Made by a program: the position numbers and the translations under genes. A stretch of DNA of 64,000 nucleotides from Epidermidibacterium keratini (GTDB lineage: Bacteria; Actinomycetota; Actinomycetes; Mycobacteriales; Antricoccaceae). Shown here piece after piece: positions 19,408 to 27,428 of this stretch. Location of the stretch: NCBI RefSeq assembly GCF_009834025.1, contig NZ_CP047156.1, positions 1,736,001 to 1,800,000 on the forward strand, read 5' to 3'. The first letter of the stretch is position 1, and the number at the start of each line of letters is the position of its first letter. Below the pieces are notes generated by a model, which was not told the DNA's origin, did not search any database, and was given only the letters and a program-made list of their open reading frames with translations.

Positions 19408-20016
19408 CTAGTCTCGCGCCTCAACCATCGCCAGGCACAGCCGCACCTGCCGCTGCGTGATCGCCTCGCGGTCAAGCGCACCATCAGGTCGATACCAGAT
19501 CGCCATGCCGGCCATCATGGCGATCATGTTGCGGGGAATGTCGTCGGGATAGGGAGTCTCGAACTCACCACGGTCCACCCCGACGCGCAGAATCTGCTTG
19601 AAGATCTGCTCGGTCGCATCGCGAGCGGCGATCACGCTTTGGCGCTCTTGCCCTGTGAGATAGCGGATCTCACTGATCCCGACAACCGATGCGTTGGGTT
19701 GGTCGACGTTGAAGCCGACGTATGCCTCGATGGCCGCACGGAGCTGGTCGGTAGGGCTCGCACCGGCCTCGTCGACAGCAGAACGGATCCGACCGAGCAG
19801 GTCGTTGTTGGTCAGCTCAAGCAGCCGGGCGACCAGCACAGCCTTGGACGGGTAGTAGTTGTAGAGGTTCGACAGCGCCATGCCCGCGCGGCTGGCCACG
19901 TCACGCATCGACATTCCGTGGAAGCCTCGGGCGGCCAAAACTTCAAGCGCCGCAGTAAGAATCGCGCTTTCTGCGGGGCGCAGTCCCGCACCTTGCACGA
20001 TGTTGGCGGCAGTCAC
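19408..20016 (-). CDS. TetR-family transcriptional regulator
   Basis: A 202-residue regulator. The helix-turn-helix runs through ILTAALEVLAARGFHGMSMR and ASRAGMALSNLYNYYPSKAVL. The start is taken as GTG 20016 because a near-consensus promoter ends only nine bases upstream, so the message would be leaderless. It faces the SCP2-hydrolase gene at 20097 across 80 bases and abuts the SnoaL-like gene tail to tail. It probably controls the surrounding catabolic genes, perhaps through a CoA-ester or aromatic ligand. Confidence 0.85.
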   Translation of the reverse strand: MTAANIVQGAGLRPAESAILTAALEVLAARGFHGMSMRDVASRAGMALSNLYNYYPSKAVLVARLLELTNNDLLGRIRSAVDEAGASPTDQLRAAIEAYVGFNVDQPNASVVGISEIRYLTGQERQSVIAARDATEQIFKQILRVGVDRGEFETPYPDDIPRNMIAMMAGMAIWYRPDGALDREAITQRQVRLCLAMVEARD

Positions 20017-20025
20017 GCAGCCGAG

Positions 20026-20052
20026 AGTATGCGGCGCATCCGGGCCCGTCAA
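20026..20052 (-). promoter_or_regulatory. Sigma-70-like leaderless promoter of the TetR gene
   Basis: On the minus strand TTGACG (20047-20052), 15 bases, then CATACT (20026-20031), and GTG nine bases further. This is the best -35/-10 pair in the window and places the transcription start at or next to the start codon. Confidence 0.65.
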
Positions 20053-20096
20053 TCGAGTGCCCGCAGTCTCACACCACGACAAAGCGAGGCATCGTC

Positions 20097-21386
20097 ATGA
20101 GCCAACAGCCAGCTGTCGGCACGGTCGAGTGGGGCTGGGCTATCGCCGAACTTCTCAACAAGGATGGGGATTTTCAACAGTCCTGCGCGAGCTGGGATGG
20201 TTGCTTCGGGATCGGCACCGACACCGCCGTGGCCTACCTTCACATCTACCGCGGGTCGGTCATCGACGTCGTACGCCGCCCGGTCGGCCAGGCCGCCTTT
20301 ACCGTGCGCGCCGCGCAACGCGTGTGGGACAGATTGCTCGCCGACCCGACCGTTGGCTACTTCAGCGAGGCGATGCGCGGGGGGTTCCAGGCTGAGGGCG
20401 ACGACTACGAATACGTGCGGCTGGCAAAAGTCCTCGACCGTGCGGTGCGCGCAGCGCAGCACGCCGCCGGGCTGCAGCCAACCCCGAGCGCGCAACCCCT
20501 CGTGCCGCTCGGCCGACCCTTGCGGGATGGCTGGCAGACGGTAGGGCGCTATCTGCAGATCGACCGATCTCTGAGCTATATCGAGGATCATCGGCCGGAT
20601 CAGGGTGAGACCGGCACGATCATCGCCTTGCATACCGCCGGTCAGAGCGGGGTGCAGTATCGCCGCGCGGCACCGGAGCTGGCCCGGCTCGGTTATCGCG
20701 TCCTCATTCCGGACTTTCCGGGCCACGGCCGCAGCGAGCCAGCCGTCACAGGGCCGGTGACCGATCTCGGTTATTACGCACAGTGGTGTGTCGACGTACT
20801 CGACCGTCTCGAGGTCGACCAGGTCTACATCGTCGGCTGCAGCATCGGCGGCAAGATCGCGCTCGATCTCGCCCACCGGCTCGGTCATCGGTCGCTCGGC
20901 GCGATTGCTATGGCGGCAAGCGCCGGTCCCGGTCACTCGAGCCGGAAAGCCCTGCTGCGCGAGCTTTCGGACGTCGGGGCGCCGAGCCGGTCGGATCGCA
21001 CCTACCTCGGGACCCATGCGGTCGTGGGCCGTTCAGTCGCGGCGCCGGTGCGTGAGCTCATCGCGCTCATGCATCGCCGCGAGGATCCGCACGTCAGCAC
21101 CAGCGACCTGCTCGGTTGGAACTCGCACGACCTGCGCCCCGTGCTCGGCGAGATCACCTGCCCGGTAAGACTGGTAGGCGGAACCGACGATCTGTGGCTG
21201 GATCTGGACGAGGTGCGCCGTACCGCCGAGGCGCTGCCCCACGCGGACGTGAGCGTGCTTGACGGCATCGGTCACTACCCGCACCAGGAGCTCGCCGACT
21301 TTGCAGATCGGGTGCACGACTGGATCAGTACCTGGACGCGTTCGCGCGACCGAGCCGGGAGGGAGATCGCCCATGACCGTGCGTGA
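20097..21386 (+). CDS. SCP2-like domain fused to an alpha/beta hydrolase
   Basis: A 429-residue protein. Residues about 10-125 resemble a sterol-carrier-protein-2 fold (CASWDGCFGIGTDTAVAYLH, then ...YFSEAMRGGFQAEGDDYEYV). From about 170 a complete alpha/beta hydrolase follows: oxyanion segment LHTAGQSG, FPGHGRSEP, nucleophile elbow GCSIGG, acid in GGTDDLWLD and base in GIGHYPHQ. The SCP2-like half may bind a hydrophobic acyl or terpenoid substrate. It overlaps the acyl-CoA synthetase gene by 14 bases, suggesting that it releases an acid that is then activated with CoA. The SCP2 assignment is by pattern only. Confidence 0.75.
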   Translation: MSQQPAVGTVEWGWAIAELLNKDGDFQQSCASWDGCFGIGTDTAVAYLHIYRGSVIDVVRRPVGQAAFTVRAAQRVWDRLLADPTVGYFSEAMRGGFQAEGDDYEYVRLAKVLDRAVRAAQHAAGLQPTPSAQPLVPLGRPLRDGWQTVGRYLQIDRSLSYIEDHRPDQGETGTIIALHTAGQSGVQYRRAAPELARLGYRVLIPDFPGHGRSEPAVTGPVTDLGYYAQWCVDVLDRLEVDQVYIVGCSIGGKIALDLAHRLGHRSLGAIAMAASAGPGHSSRKALLRELSDVGAPSRSDRTYLGTHAVVGRSVAAPVRELIALMHRREDPHVSTSDLLGWNSHDLRPVLGEITCPVRLVGGTDDLWLDLDEVRRTAEALPHADVSVLDGIGHYPHQELADFADRVHDWISTWTRSRDRAGREIAHDRA

Positions 21387-22986
21387 CCTGCTGCAGCGGG
21401 CCATCGACGCAGACCCCGACGCGCCGCTCGTCATCTTGCCGATCGGCGACGGCGATGACCTCGCCTATTCGCGGTCGGAGTTCAGCGTACTCGTCGCATC
21501 GCTGGCCCGGCAGCTCTCCGAGCACGGCGTCGGTGAGGGTGACTGCATTGGCGTGTGGCTGCCGAACTGGCCGGTCGCCCTGGCCGCGCAGTTTGCGGCA
21601 TCGACTCTCGGTGCGCACGTCATCGGCATCAACACCCGCTACAACGTCGCCGAAGTGGAGAACGTTGTCGTGCGCGCGCGGCCGAAGGTCGTGCTGATCG
21701 CCGATGGGTTCGTCGGCCTCGATCTGCTGGGACGGATCACCGAGGCGCGGCGTACTGCGCTCGATGCCGGCCGCGACTGGACTGACCCCGTCCTGGTTCC
21801 CATCGCCGAGCCCGGATCGGAGGTTGCCGACATCGGCGCCTACGACCTCGGCGGCGGGTCGGCGTCGCTGGAAGCTCCGGCGCACGAAACACTCGCTGAC
21901 TTTTCCGTCGTCCCAGGCGATCCGTTGTGTGTCGCGTTCACCACCTCGGGATCGACCGGCCTGCCGAAGCTCGCGGCGCACGATGACTCGAGCGTGACCA
22001 CACACGCGGAATCGTGCGCCGCGGCGATGGGGTTGACCGGCGACGATGTGTTTGTCTGCGCGCTGCCGCTGTCGGGCACGTTCGGCTTCTCGGCCGCGAT
22101 GGCCGCCGTCGCAGCGGGTTCTGCCCTGCTGATGCATCCGAGCTTTCGTCCCGACCAGCTCGCGCGCCAGATCCCGGCTTACCGCGTCAGCGCCCTCGCC
22201 TTCGGTGACGACATGCTCGCTCGGCTGCATGAGGAGTGGCAGAAACAGCGCGCGGACTTCTCCACCCTGCGGTGGACCGGCATCGCCGACTTCAACGGCG
22301 AGTCTGCGCGGTATGCCGAGTGGCTGGAGTCGTGTGGCGCCCACGCGACCGGCGTGTATGGCTCGTCGGAGGTCTTCGCCCTGCTGAGCATGTGGCCGGA
22401 CTCAGTCTCGGCGCCGCAGCGCTGGAGCGGTGGTGGCCGAATGGTCGGCGACGACATGGAGTTCCGGGTCGTCGACGAGACCGACACCCCGGTGGCGGAC
22501 GGAGACAAGGGCGAAATCCAGTTTCGCGGACCGAACGTCGTGCGTGCCTATCTCGGGCAACCGGAGAAGATGGCCGAGAACGTGACCCGCGATGGCTGGT
22601 TCAAGTCCGGGGATCTGGCCATGCGAGTCGACGACCGGTCCTTCACCTATCTCGCGCGCATGTCGGATGCGCTGCGGCTTAAGGGATTCTTGGTCGAGCC
22701 GGACGAGATCGCACTGCGCCTAGCTGCCCATCCTGACGTGGAGAGGGCGAAGGTCGTCGGGGTGCAGGCCACCGGCGAGACCGAAGCGATCGGCTTCGTG
22801 ACGGTCCGCCCCGGCGCCGCGGTCAGCGGCGAGGAGCTCGTCGACTTCTGCCGCGAGTCGCTGGCGAAGTTCAAGGTACCGTCGGCCGTCTACGTCATCG
22901 ACGAGATGCCGACGACTGCGAGCGCCAACGGCACCAAGATCAAGTCCGGCGTACTGCGCGAATGGGCCCTCGAGCGGCGCGCTTAG
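21373..22986 (+). CDS. AMP-dependent acyl-CoA synthetase/ligase
   Basis: A 537-residue ANL-superfamily enzyme. The phosphate-binding loop is FTTSGSTGLPK (about residues 193-203), the A5-like motif is VYGSSEVFAL, A7/A8 is DGWFKSGDLAM...RMSDALRLKGF, and the catalytic Lys region is TTASANGTKIKSG near the end. ATG at 21373 lies inside the end of the hydrolase gene, 14 bases before its stop, with GGGAGGG upstream. It should activate a carboxylic acid as the CoA thioester; chain or ring type is not decided. Confidence 0.88.
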   Translation: MTVRDLLQRAIDADPDAPLVILPIGDGDDLAYSRSEFSVLVASLARQLSEHGVGEGDCIGVWLPNWPVALAAQFAASTLGAHVIGINTRYNVAEVENVVVRARPKVVLIADGFVGLDLLGRITEARRTALDAGRDWTDPVLVPIAEPGSEVADIGAYDLGGGSASLEAPAHETLADFSVVPGDPLCVAFTTSGSTGLPKLAAHDDSSVTTHAESCAAAMGLTGDDVFVCALPLSGTFGFSAAMAAVAAGSALLMHPSFRPDQLARQIPAYRVSALAFGDDMLARLHEEWQKQRADFSTLRWTGIADFNGESARYAEWLESCGAHATGVYGSSEVFALLSMWPDSVSAPQRWSGGGRMVGDDMEFRVVDETDTPVADGDKGEIQFRGPNVVRAYLGQPEKMAENVTRDGWFKSGDLAMRVDDRSFTYLARMSDALRLKGFLVEPDEIALRLAAHPDVERAKVVGVQATGETEAIGFVTVRPGAAVSGEELVDFCRESLAKFKVPSAVYVIDEMPTTASANGTKIKSGVLREWALERRA

Positions 22987-23003
22987 TCGAGCATTCGCCC
23001 TCA

Positions 23004-23054
23004 TCGGTGGTCGAGCAGCGAAGGAGCGCTCGCGACTGAGCGGTTGTCGAGACC
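23004..23054 (-). repeat. Dispersed hairpin repeat, copy b (inverted)
   Basis: Read on the minus strand it is ggtctcgacaaccgctcag... ending tgctcgaccaccga, a nearly full-length copy. With copy c, 20 bases away in the opposite orientation, it makes a large inverted pair between two convergent genes. Confidence 0.75.
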
Positions 23055-23074
23055 AATGACGCGACGCTGTGCGA

Positions 23075-23120
23075 GGTCTCGACAACCGGCCTCGTTCCTC
23101 GGCCTGCTCGACCACCGAAA
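23075..23120 (+). repeat. Dispersed hairpin repeat, copy c
   Basis: Starts ggtctcgacaaccgg and ends tgctcgaccaccga with a shortened middle. It is followed by a ggaccgccgagggcgggg tail that is also seen after copy d. It lies 20 bases before the stop of the LYS1-like gene and can pair with copy b to form a bidirectional stem. Confidence 0.75.
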
Positions 23121-23142
23121 GGGGGGACCGCCGAGGGCGGGG

Positions 23143-24156
23143 CTAGATGTTGCGGGCGAAGCTTTCGGCGGTGTTGGTCCACGTGACCGCGCCGGTTTCC
23201 AGCACTTCGAGCTGAGGGCGGAGGGCAGCGGAAAAGTCCTCCGAGGCCTCACGCGGGAGCAGCGACGGAAGGTTGTCGATCGCGATGACCTCCAGCAGCG
23301 GCGTGTCGTTGATGAGGCGCACCGGCTCGTCCCACGTCGTGATCGCCGTGTTGATCGGCAAGAGGTTGGCATCGCTGGTGACATCGGCCGTGACATCGGC
23401 GATCACCCGCAGCGCGCGGTCGGCGGTGAGGTCGGCAGCCTCGACGAACGGTGGCTGCGGAGCAAACGACACCACGCAGTTGACGAGCAGCTCATGCCCG
23501 AGCAGCGCCGGCTTATCGAGCTCGCGGGTGTCGTCGATCCCCCACGTCGTCACCTCGGCGCCGGCGACTGAGAGTGCGTCGACCGCGCCGCGCCCACTCC
23601 GGCCGTAGGCGCCAATCACGACGGTGCGTGGCGGCGTCGCCACCTCAGCGAGCTGGGTGTCGATCGCGTTCTTGTCGGTCGGTTGCAGCGGCGCCTTGAG
23701 CTGGTCGGCGTACTGCAGGACGCCAAGCGCGGCTCCGACATAGCCGGCCCAGTAACCAAACGCGACGACCCGGCGGCCCGACTCGTCGGTGAGGTACTCG
23801 ATATCGAGCAGCTGGCCGCCGCCGCGGCGGAACCGCTCGAGCAGCTCGGCCGCACCTTCCTGACCTTTGTAGGCGTGACCGAAGAAGATGTGCCGGTGCG
23901 CCAGTTCTGCCGGTTCGTCGGGGAGCTCTTTGAGGCCAAGGATGTAGGCGTCGGTCGGCGCATCGACCCACGTGCCGGAATCGACGATCTCGGCGCCGGC
24001 GTCGGCATACTGCTCGATCGCGAAGATGCGCTGCGGGGAGCGTTCGATCGTCACGGTGAAGCCGAGCTCGATGAGCCGCCGGGCATCAGCGGGGATGAGC
24101 GGGGTACGCCGCTCGGTCTCTCGGGTCTCGTGCCGGACCCACAAGTGCACTGCCAT
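23143..24156 (-). CDS. LYS1-like saccharopine dehydrogenase (NAD+, L-lysine-forming type)
   Basis: A 337-residue protein of the alanine-dehydrogenase/transhydrogenase-like fold. The N-terminus (LWVRHETRETERRTPLIPAD) carries the RxExxxxERR-type motif of LYS1. FFGHAYKGQ, VVAFGYWAGYVGAALG and the nucleotide-binding VIGAYGRSGRGAVDAL follow. ATG at 24156 has GAAGGG seven bases upstream. LYS1 enzymes interconvert saccharopine with lysine and 2-oxoglutarate. No LYS9-like or LKR partner is nearby, so the role (lysine breakdown, or an imino-acid reductase of another substrate) is open. Confidence 0.75.
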   Translation of the reverse strand: MAVHLWVRHETRETERRTPLIPADARRLIELGFTVTIERSPQRIFAIEQYADAGAEIVDSGTWVDAPTDAYILGLKELPDEPAELAHRHIFFGHAYKGQEGAAELLERFRRGGGQLLDIEYLTDESGRRVVAFGYWAGYVGAALGVLQYADQLKAPLQPTDKNAIDTQLAEVATPPRTVVIGAYGRSGRGAVDALSVAGAEVTTWGIDDTRELDKPALLGHELLVNCVVSFAPQPPFVEAADLTADRALRVIADVTADVTSDANLLPINTAITTWDEPVRLINDTPLLEVIAIDNLPSLLPREASEDFSAALRPQLEVLETGAVTWTNTAESFARNI

Positions 24157-24204
24157 CTCGAACCCTTCTTCGCAGTCGGCCTGCGATGTTAGTCGAGGCG
24201 TGGG

Positions 24205-24210
24205 TAATAC
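24205..24210 (+). promoter_or_regulatory. Leaderless -10 box of the crotonase gene
   Basis: TAATAC lies seven bases before ATG 24218 with no ribosome site between; a clear -35 is not visible. Confidence 0.5.
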
Positions 24211-24217
24211 TGCCTGT

Positions 24218-25039
24218 ATGGCTGAGCAGACGATCAACCGAGACGACCGCGTGCGCTACACGATCGAGAGCGGCGTCGCTGACGTCCGGCTCTCGCGTCC
24301 GGACAAGATGAACGCACTGGACGATGCGATGTTCGAAGCGCTGGTCGACGTCGGCGTCGAGCTCGCCGAGGACAAGTCGGTGCGCGCCGTCGTACTCTCC
24401 GGCGAAGGCCGGGCCTTCTGCGCCGGCTTGGACTTCGGCCGGTTTGCCGAGATGAAGCAGGGTAAGCAGCGCCCGATGACCGAGCGTCCACCCTTGGGAC
24501 CGGCGAAGGCGATCGCCCAGCAGGCGCCGTATGTCTGGACTTATCTCCCGGTGCCGGTGATCGCGGCCGTGCACGGCGTCGCGTTCGGCGGTGGCATGCA
24601 GATTGCCCTGGGCGCTGACATCCGAATCGCTCATCCGGACACCCAGCTGTCGCTGATGGAGATGAAGTGGGGCCTCGTGCCCGACATGACCGGCACGCAG
24701 GCGCTGGCCGGACTGGTCCGGCGCGACCACGCCAAGGAGCTCGTCTACACCGGCAAGGTCATCCGCGGCGAGGAGGCGGCGCAGATCGGCCTCGTGACGC
24801 GCACGTCGGATGATCCGTACGCCGCTGCGCTCGAGCTGGCTCGCGAGATCGCCTCGAAGAACCCGTATGCGGTGCGTCAGGCAAAGTCGTTGCTGGAGAA
24901 GTCCGGTCGCGTCCCCCTCGAGGAGGGCTTTGCCGCGGAGCAGACCGCGATCCGCTCACTCATCGGTTCGGAGAACCAGGCCGAGGCCGTCGCTGCCAAC
25001 CTGGAGAAGCGCGCCCCGAAGTTCAGCGACGTCGAGTAG
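24218..25039 (+). CDS. Enoyl-CoA hydratase/isomerase family (crotonase)
   Basis: A 273-residue crotonase. SRPDKMNALDDAMF, GEGRAFCAGLDFGRF (oxyanion hole) and HGVAFGGGMQIALGADIRIA are family hallmarks. At the first usual catalytic Glu the sequence reads GGGMQIALGAD, and the second segment is MEMKWGLVPDMTGTQ, so it may not be a classical hydratase with two Glu. It could be an isomerase or another crotonase reaction on an acyl-CoA. It starts back to back with the LYS1-like gene, 61 bases apart, with a leaderless start. Confidence 0.85.
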   Translation: MAEQTINRDDRVRYTIESGVADVRLSRPDKMNALDDAMFEALVDVGVELAEDKSVRAVVLSGEGRAFCAGLDFGRFAEMKQGKQRPMTERPPLGPAKAIAQQAPYVWTYLPVPVIAAVHGVAFGGGMQIALGADIRIAHPDTQLSLMEMKWGLVPDMTGTQALAGLVRRDHAKELVYTGKVIRGEEAAQIGLVTRTSDDPYAAALELAREIASKNPYAVRQAKSLLEKSGRVPLEEGFAAEQTAIRSLIGSENQAEAVAANLEKRAPKFSDVE

Positions 25040-25170
25040 CCGGCCCCACCCCGGCCAAGCCCCATCACGCCGGACCGCTGCCCGCCTCAGTTGTCACAGA
25101 TTGCTGGTGAGACCGAGCGACCGGTGACGGTGAGGCAATCCGCGCCGAGAGGCTGCCGTCTGGGTGGGTG

Positions 25171-25207
25171 ATCCGAAGTAGCGACGAATGGGTCATCCGA
25201 AGTAGCG
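25171..25207. repeat. 13-base direct repeat at the end of the HNH gene
   Basis: ATCCGAAGTAGCG occurs at 25171-25183 and again at 25195-25207, a 24-base period that keeps reading frame. The second copy encodes the last residues of the HNH protein and the stop lies between the copies. Confidence 0.7.
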
Positions 25208-27250
25208 CAGTGGCGGGCCGATGAGTCGGATGTGCGTTCCCGCGGGAACGTGCTCGCGCGGTGCTTTCTCGGAGTCTGGCCGTACGGCCTCCGCCTGCAC
25301 GTCTGCTGCTCGCACCTCTTCTGCTCGCGCGCTTGCTGGCCGCACGTCTGCCGATCGCACGTGGGGTCTCTCGGCGTTGCCTGGGTCTCTCTCGGTGTCG
25401 ATGTCGCTGTCGGTGTCACTGGCGATGTCGCCGTCATCTCCCGGCTCGGCATCGGGCGAGTGCGGGTCGGTGTCGCCGCGTTCGAAGAAGGGGTCGGTGG
25501 CGGCGTGCCAGAGGGCGTCGCGACCGGCGCCTCGGGTGTCGCGTTCGCCTCCCCACGTCGGGAAGGCGATCTCGGCGCGCGGGTCGAAGTAGTCCTCGAT
25601 GCCCTCGAGGTCACCGAGCAGGTCCGAAAGCAGCAGCTCCTCGTCGTCTTCGTCGCGGCGGAAGGCGCGGTTGCGTTCGCGCTGCTGCTGTGCGGTGATC
25701 GGCACGCCGCCGATCCGCGTAAACCGCCACTCACTCGCGCCGCCACCCTCGCTCGGAGCGATGCGGGTGATCGTGATGGAGGCTTCGTGCACGAGGGTGT
25801 GGTGGTGCTGGCACAGCAGGATCAGGTTGTCGAGGTCGGTGGCGCCGCCACGCGACCAGGCAATGCGGTGGTGGGCGTGCAGCCTGCGGCGGCGGGTGCA
25901 ACCGGGGAACTGACAGCAGCCGCGGTCGCGGACCATCAACGCACGGCGCTGCGCAGGCGAGACGAGCCGGCGGGTGCGACCGAGGTTGAGCACCTCACCG
26001 GCCTGGCTGAGCGTGGCGAGCTGGATCCGTCCGGTGCATGCGATCCGCTGCGCGGTCTGCGCGGTGACCGCGCTCAGTCCGGTGATTCGTGCCGCCTGCG
26101 AAGGCACCAACCGCGGTAACGGCAATGGCATCGACGACGAGCGTGGCACGGGTGCATCGGAGCGCGGCGTTCCCGCGGGAACGTTGGGTCCGCCGATCGC
26201 GGGCGCCGGGCAATCGGGCGCGCCGCTGTCCAATGCGCCGCCGGCGGGGAGATCGGTCTGGCAATCGAGCCGGGCCGGGCCGGCGTCGAGGTCTACGTCG
26301 GCCTCGGGTGTGGGTGTGGCTGCGGCCGCCGTTCCCGCGGGAACGTTGCCGGCTGGCGAACCGAGCGGGTGTGCGCCCTCGATGAACGTCTCGGCCGGGA
26401 CGTGGACGACCACAACGTCATGGTCTTCACCGGAGACATCACTCGGCGCGGCTTCGCAGTAGGCGCGAGCGATCTCGACCAGCGCATCAACCTTGGAGAA
26501 CCGCGGGACCGGCTCGGCTTTTGATGTCTTTGTTGTGGGGCGGTCCGCAGTATCAATCCCACCCCGCTCGTCGGCTGCTGGCTCGGCGTCGGCGGTCTCG
26601 CCAGGCTCATCCGTGGAGTCGGCTCGGGTGTGGGCACGGCGGTCGAGGTCGATTGCTCGCTCCAGTGCGGCGAGCACGACCGCTGCTTCTTCGGCCGGCA
26701 GCTCCGCGCGCAGGATCACTGTCCCATCGTCTTCCACCCGATAGTCGAGGCTGCGGCGATGCTGCTGCACAACCCGGTCAGCGCGTCCGCGGCGGAACTC
26801 GCGGATCGCCGCCTCCAGCTGCGCGGCGGTCATCCCCCGCGCGATCTCAACCAGCTCGGCCTCATCGACCTGACCGGCAACACGAGTGCACTCACGCACC
26901 TTCGAATACGACAGCTGCCCCGCCGCGAACGCCTCGCCCACTAACGGCATATCAGGCAAGACCCGCGCGACGCGGACGTGCTCACGCGCCGCACCCGGCC
27001 CAACACCGGCAGCCCAGGACAAGAAATGCGCGGTTGAGTTGATCCCGTAGTAGTACTCGTACGCCAAGCGCCGATCAAACTCCGCGACCAGCTGTAGCCA
27101 CACGCAGGTGGTCGAGGCGACCCGCGCCGCGCCGGCGATGATCTGAGCGCCCAACGCCTCGTTCTCCGGGCGCGCCCACCCATGTCGTCGATCCGGCGGA
27201 CGACCCGCCTCGATCAGGTCTTCTACCTGCACTAACGCAGTTACTGACAT
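25193..27250 (-). CDS. DUF222 / HNH endonuclease-family protein (13E12-like)
   Basis: A 685-residue protein starting at ATG 27250 (MSVTALVQVEDLIEAGR). Residues about 20-215 form a DUF222 domain. A long Pro/Ala/Thr-rich linker of about 180 residues follows, then the HNH nuclease with two Cys pairs (CCQFPGCTRRRRLHAHHRIA, WSRGGATDLDNLILLCQHHH) near 480-520. A C-terminal tail of about 160 residues, rich in Asp, Glu and Arg, closes the protein. Such genes are often multicopy in actinobacteria and their DNA target is unknown. Three copies of a 16-base palindrome encode V-P-A-G-T in the linker and the tail. The tail composition differs from the core and may be newly gained. Confidence 0.88.
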   Translation of the reverse strand: MSVTALVQVEDLIEAGRPPDRRHGWARPENEALGAQIIAGAARVASTTCVWLQLVAEFDRRLAYEYYYGINSTAHFLSWAAGVGPGAAREHVRVARVLPDMPLVGEAFAAGQLSYSKVRECTRVAGQVDEAELVEIARGMTAAQLEAAIREFRRGRADRVVQQHRRSLDYRVEDDGTVILRAELPAEEAAVVLAALERAIDLDRRAHTRADSTDEPGETADAEPAADERGGIDTADRPTTKTSKAEPVPRFSKVDALVEIARAYCEAAPSDVSGEDHDVVVVHVPAETFIEGAHPLGSPAGNVPAGTAAAATPTPEADVDLDAGPARLDCQTDLPAGGALDSGAPDCPAPAIGGPNVPAGTPRSDAPVPRSSSMPLPLPRLVPSQAARITGLSAVTAQTAQRIACTGRIQLATLSQAGEVLNLGRTRRLVSPAQRRALMVRDRGCCQFPGCTRRRRLHAHHRIAWSRGGATDLDNLILLCQHHHTLVHEASITITRIAPSEGGGASEWRFTRIGGVPITAQQQRERNRAFRRDEDDEELLLSDLLGDLEGIEDYFDPRAEIAFPTWGGERDTRGAGRDALWHAATDPFFERGDTDPHSPDAEPGDDGDIASDTDSDIDTERDPGNAERPHVRSADVRPASARAEEVRAADVQAEAVRPDSEKAPREHVPAGTHIRLIGPPLRYFG
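25235..25250. repeat. Perfect 16-base palindrome, copy 1
   Basis: CGTTCCCGCGGGAACG, self-complementary over its whole length, inside the HNH gene, encoding H-V-P-A-G-T near the C-terminus. Confidence 0.85.
26168..26183. repeat. Perfect 16-base palindrome, copy 2
   Basis: Identical to copy 1 (CGTTCCCGCGGGAACG). It encodes N-V-P-A-G-T in the linker between DUF222 and HNH. Confidence 0.85.
26330..26345. repeat. Perfect 16-base palindrome, copy 3
   Basis: Identical to copies 1 and 2, 146 bases from copy 2. It again encodes N-V-P-A-G-T in the linker. Confidence 0.85.
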
Positions 27251-27343
27251 CGCAGCCCCCCGGCCCTCGACTCTTACCAGCGACGCTACGCCGGGCCACC
27301 GACATGCCCTGGGCGGCAGAGACGCAGCCGAGCGCGGGCGGGA

Positions 27344-27397
27344 GGTCTCGACAACCGGTACTCGCCTAGCGGCTCGCACCTGCTCGACCACCGAGAA
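27344..27397 (+). repeat. Dispersed hairpin repeat, copy d
   Basis: ggtctcgacaaccgg at the left and tgctcgaccaccgagaag at the right with a divergent centre, followed by the gccgccgaggg tail shared with copy c. It lies just past the stop of deoC (minus strand) and upstream of the HNH gene. Confidence 0.75.
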
Positions 27398-27428
27398 GGG
27401 GCCGCCGAGGGAGGGTTAGGTGGGTCGG

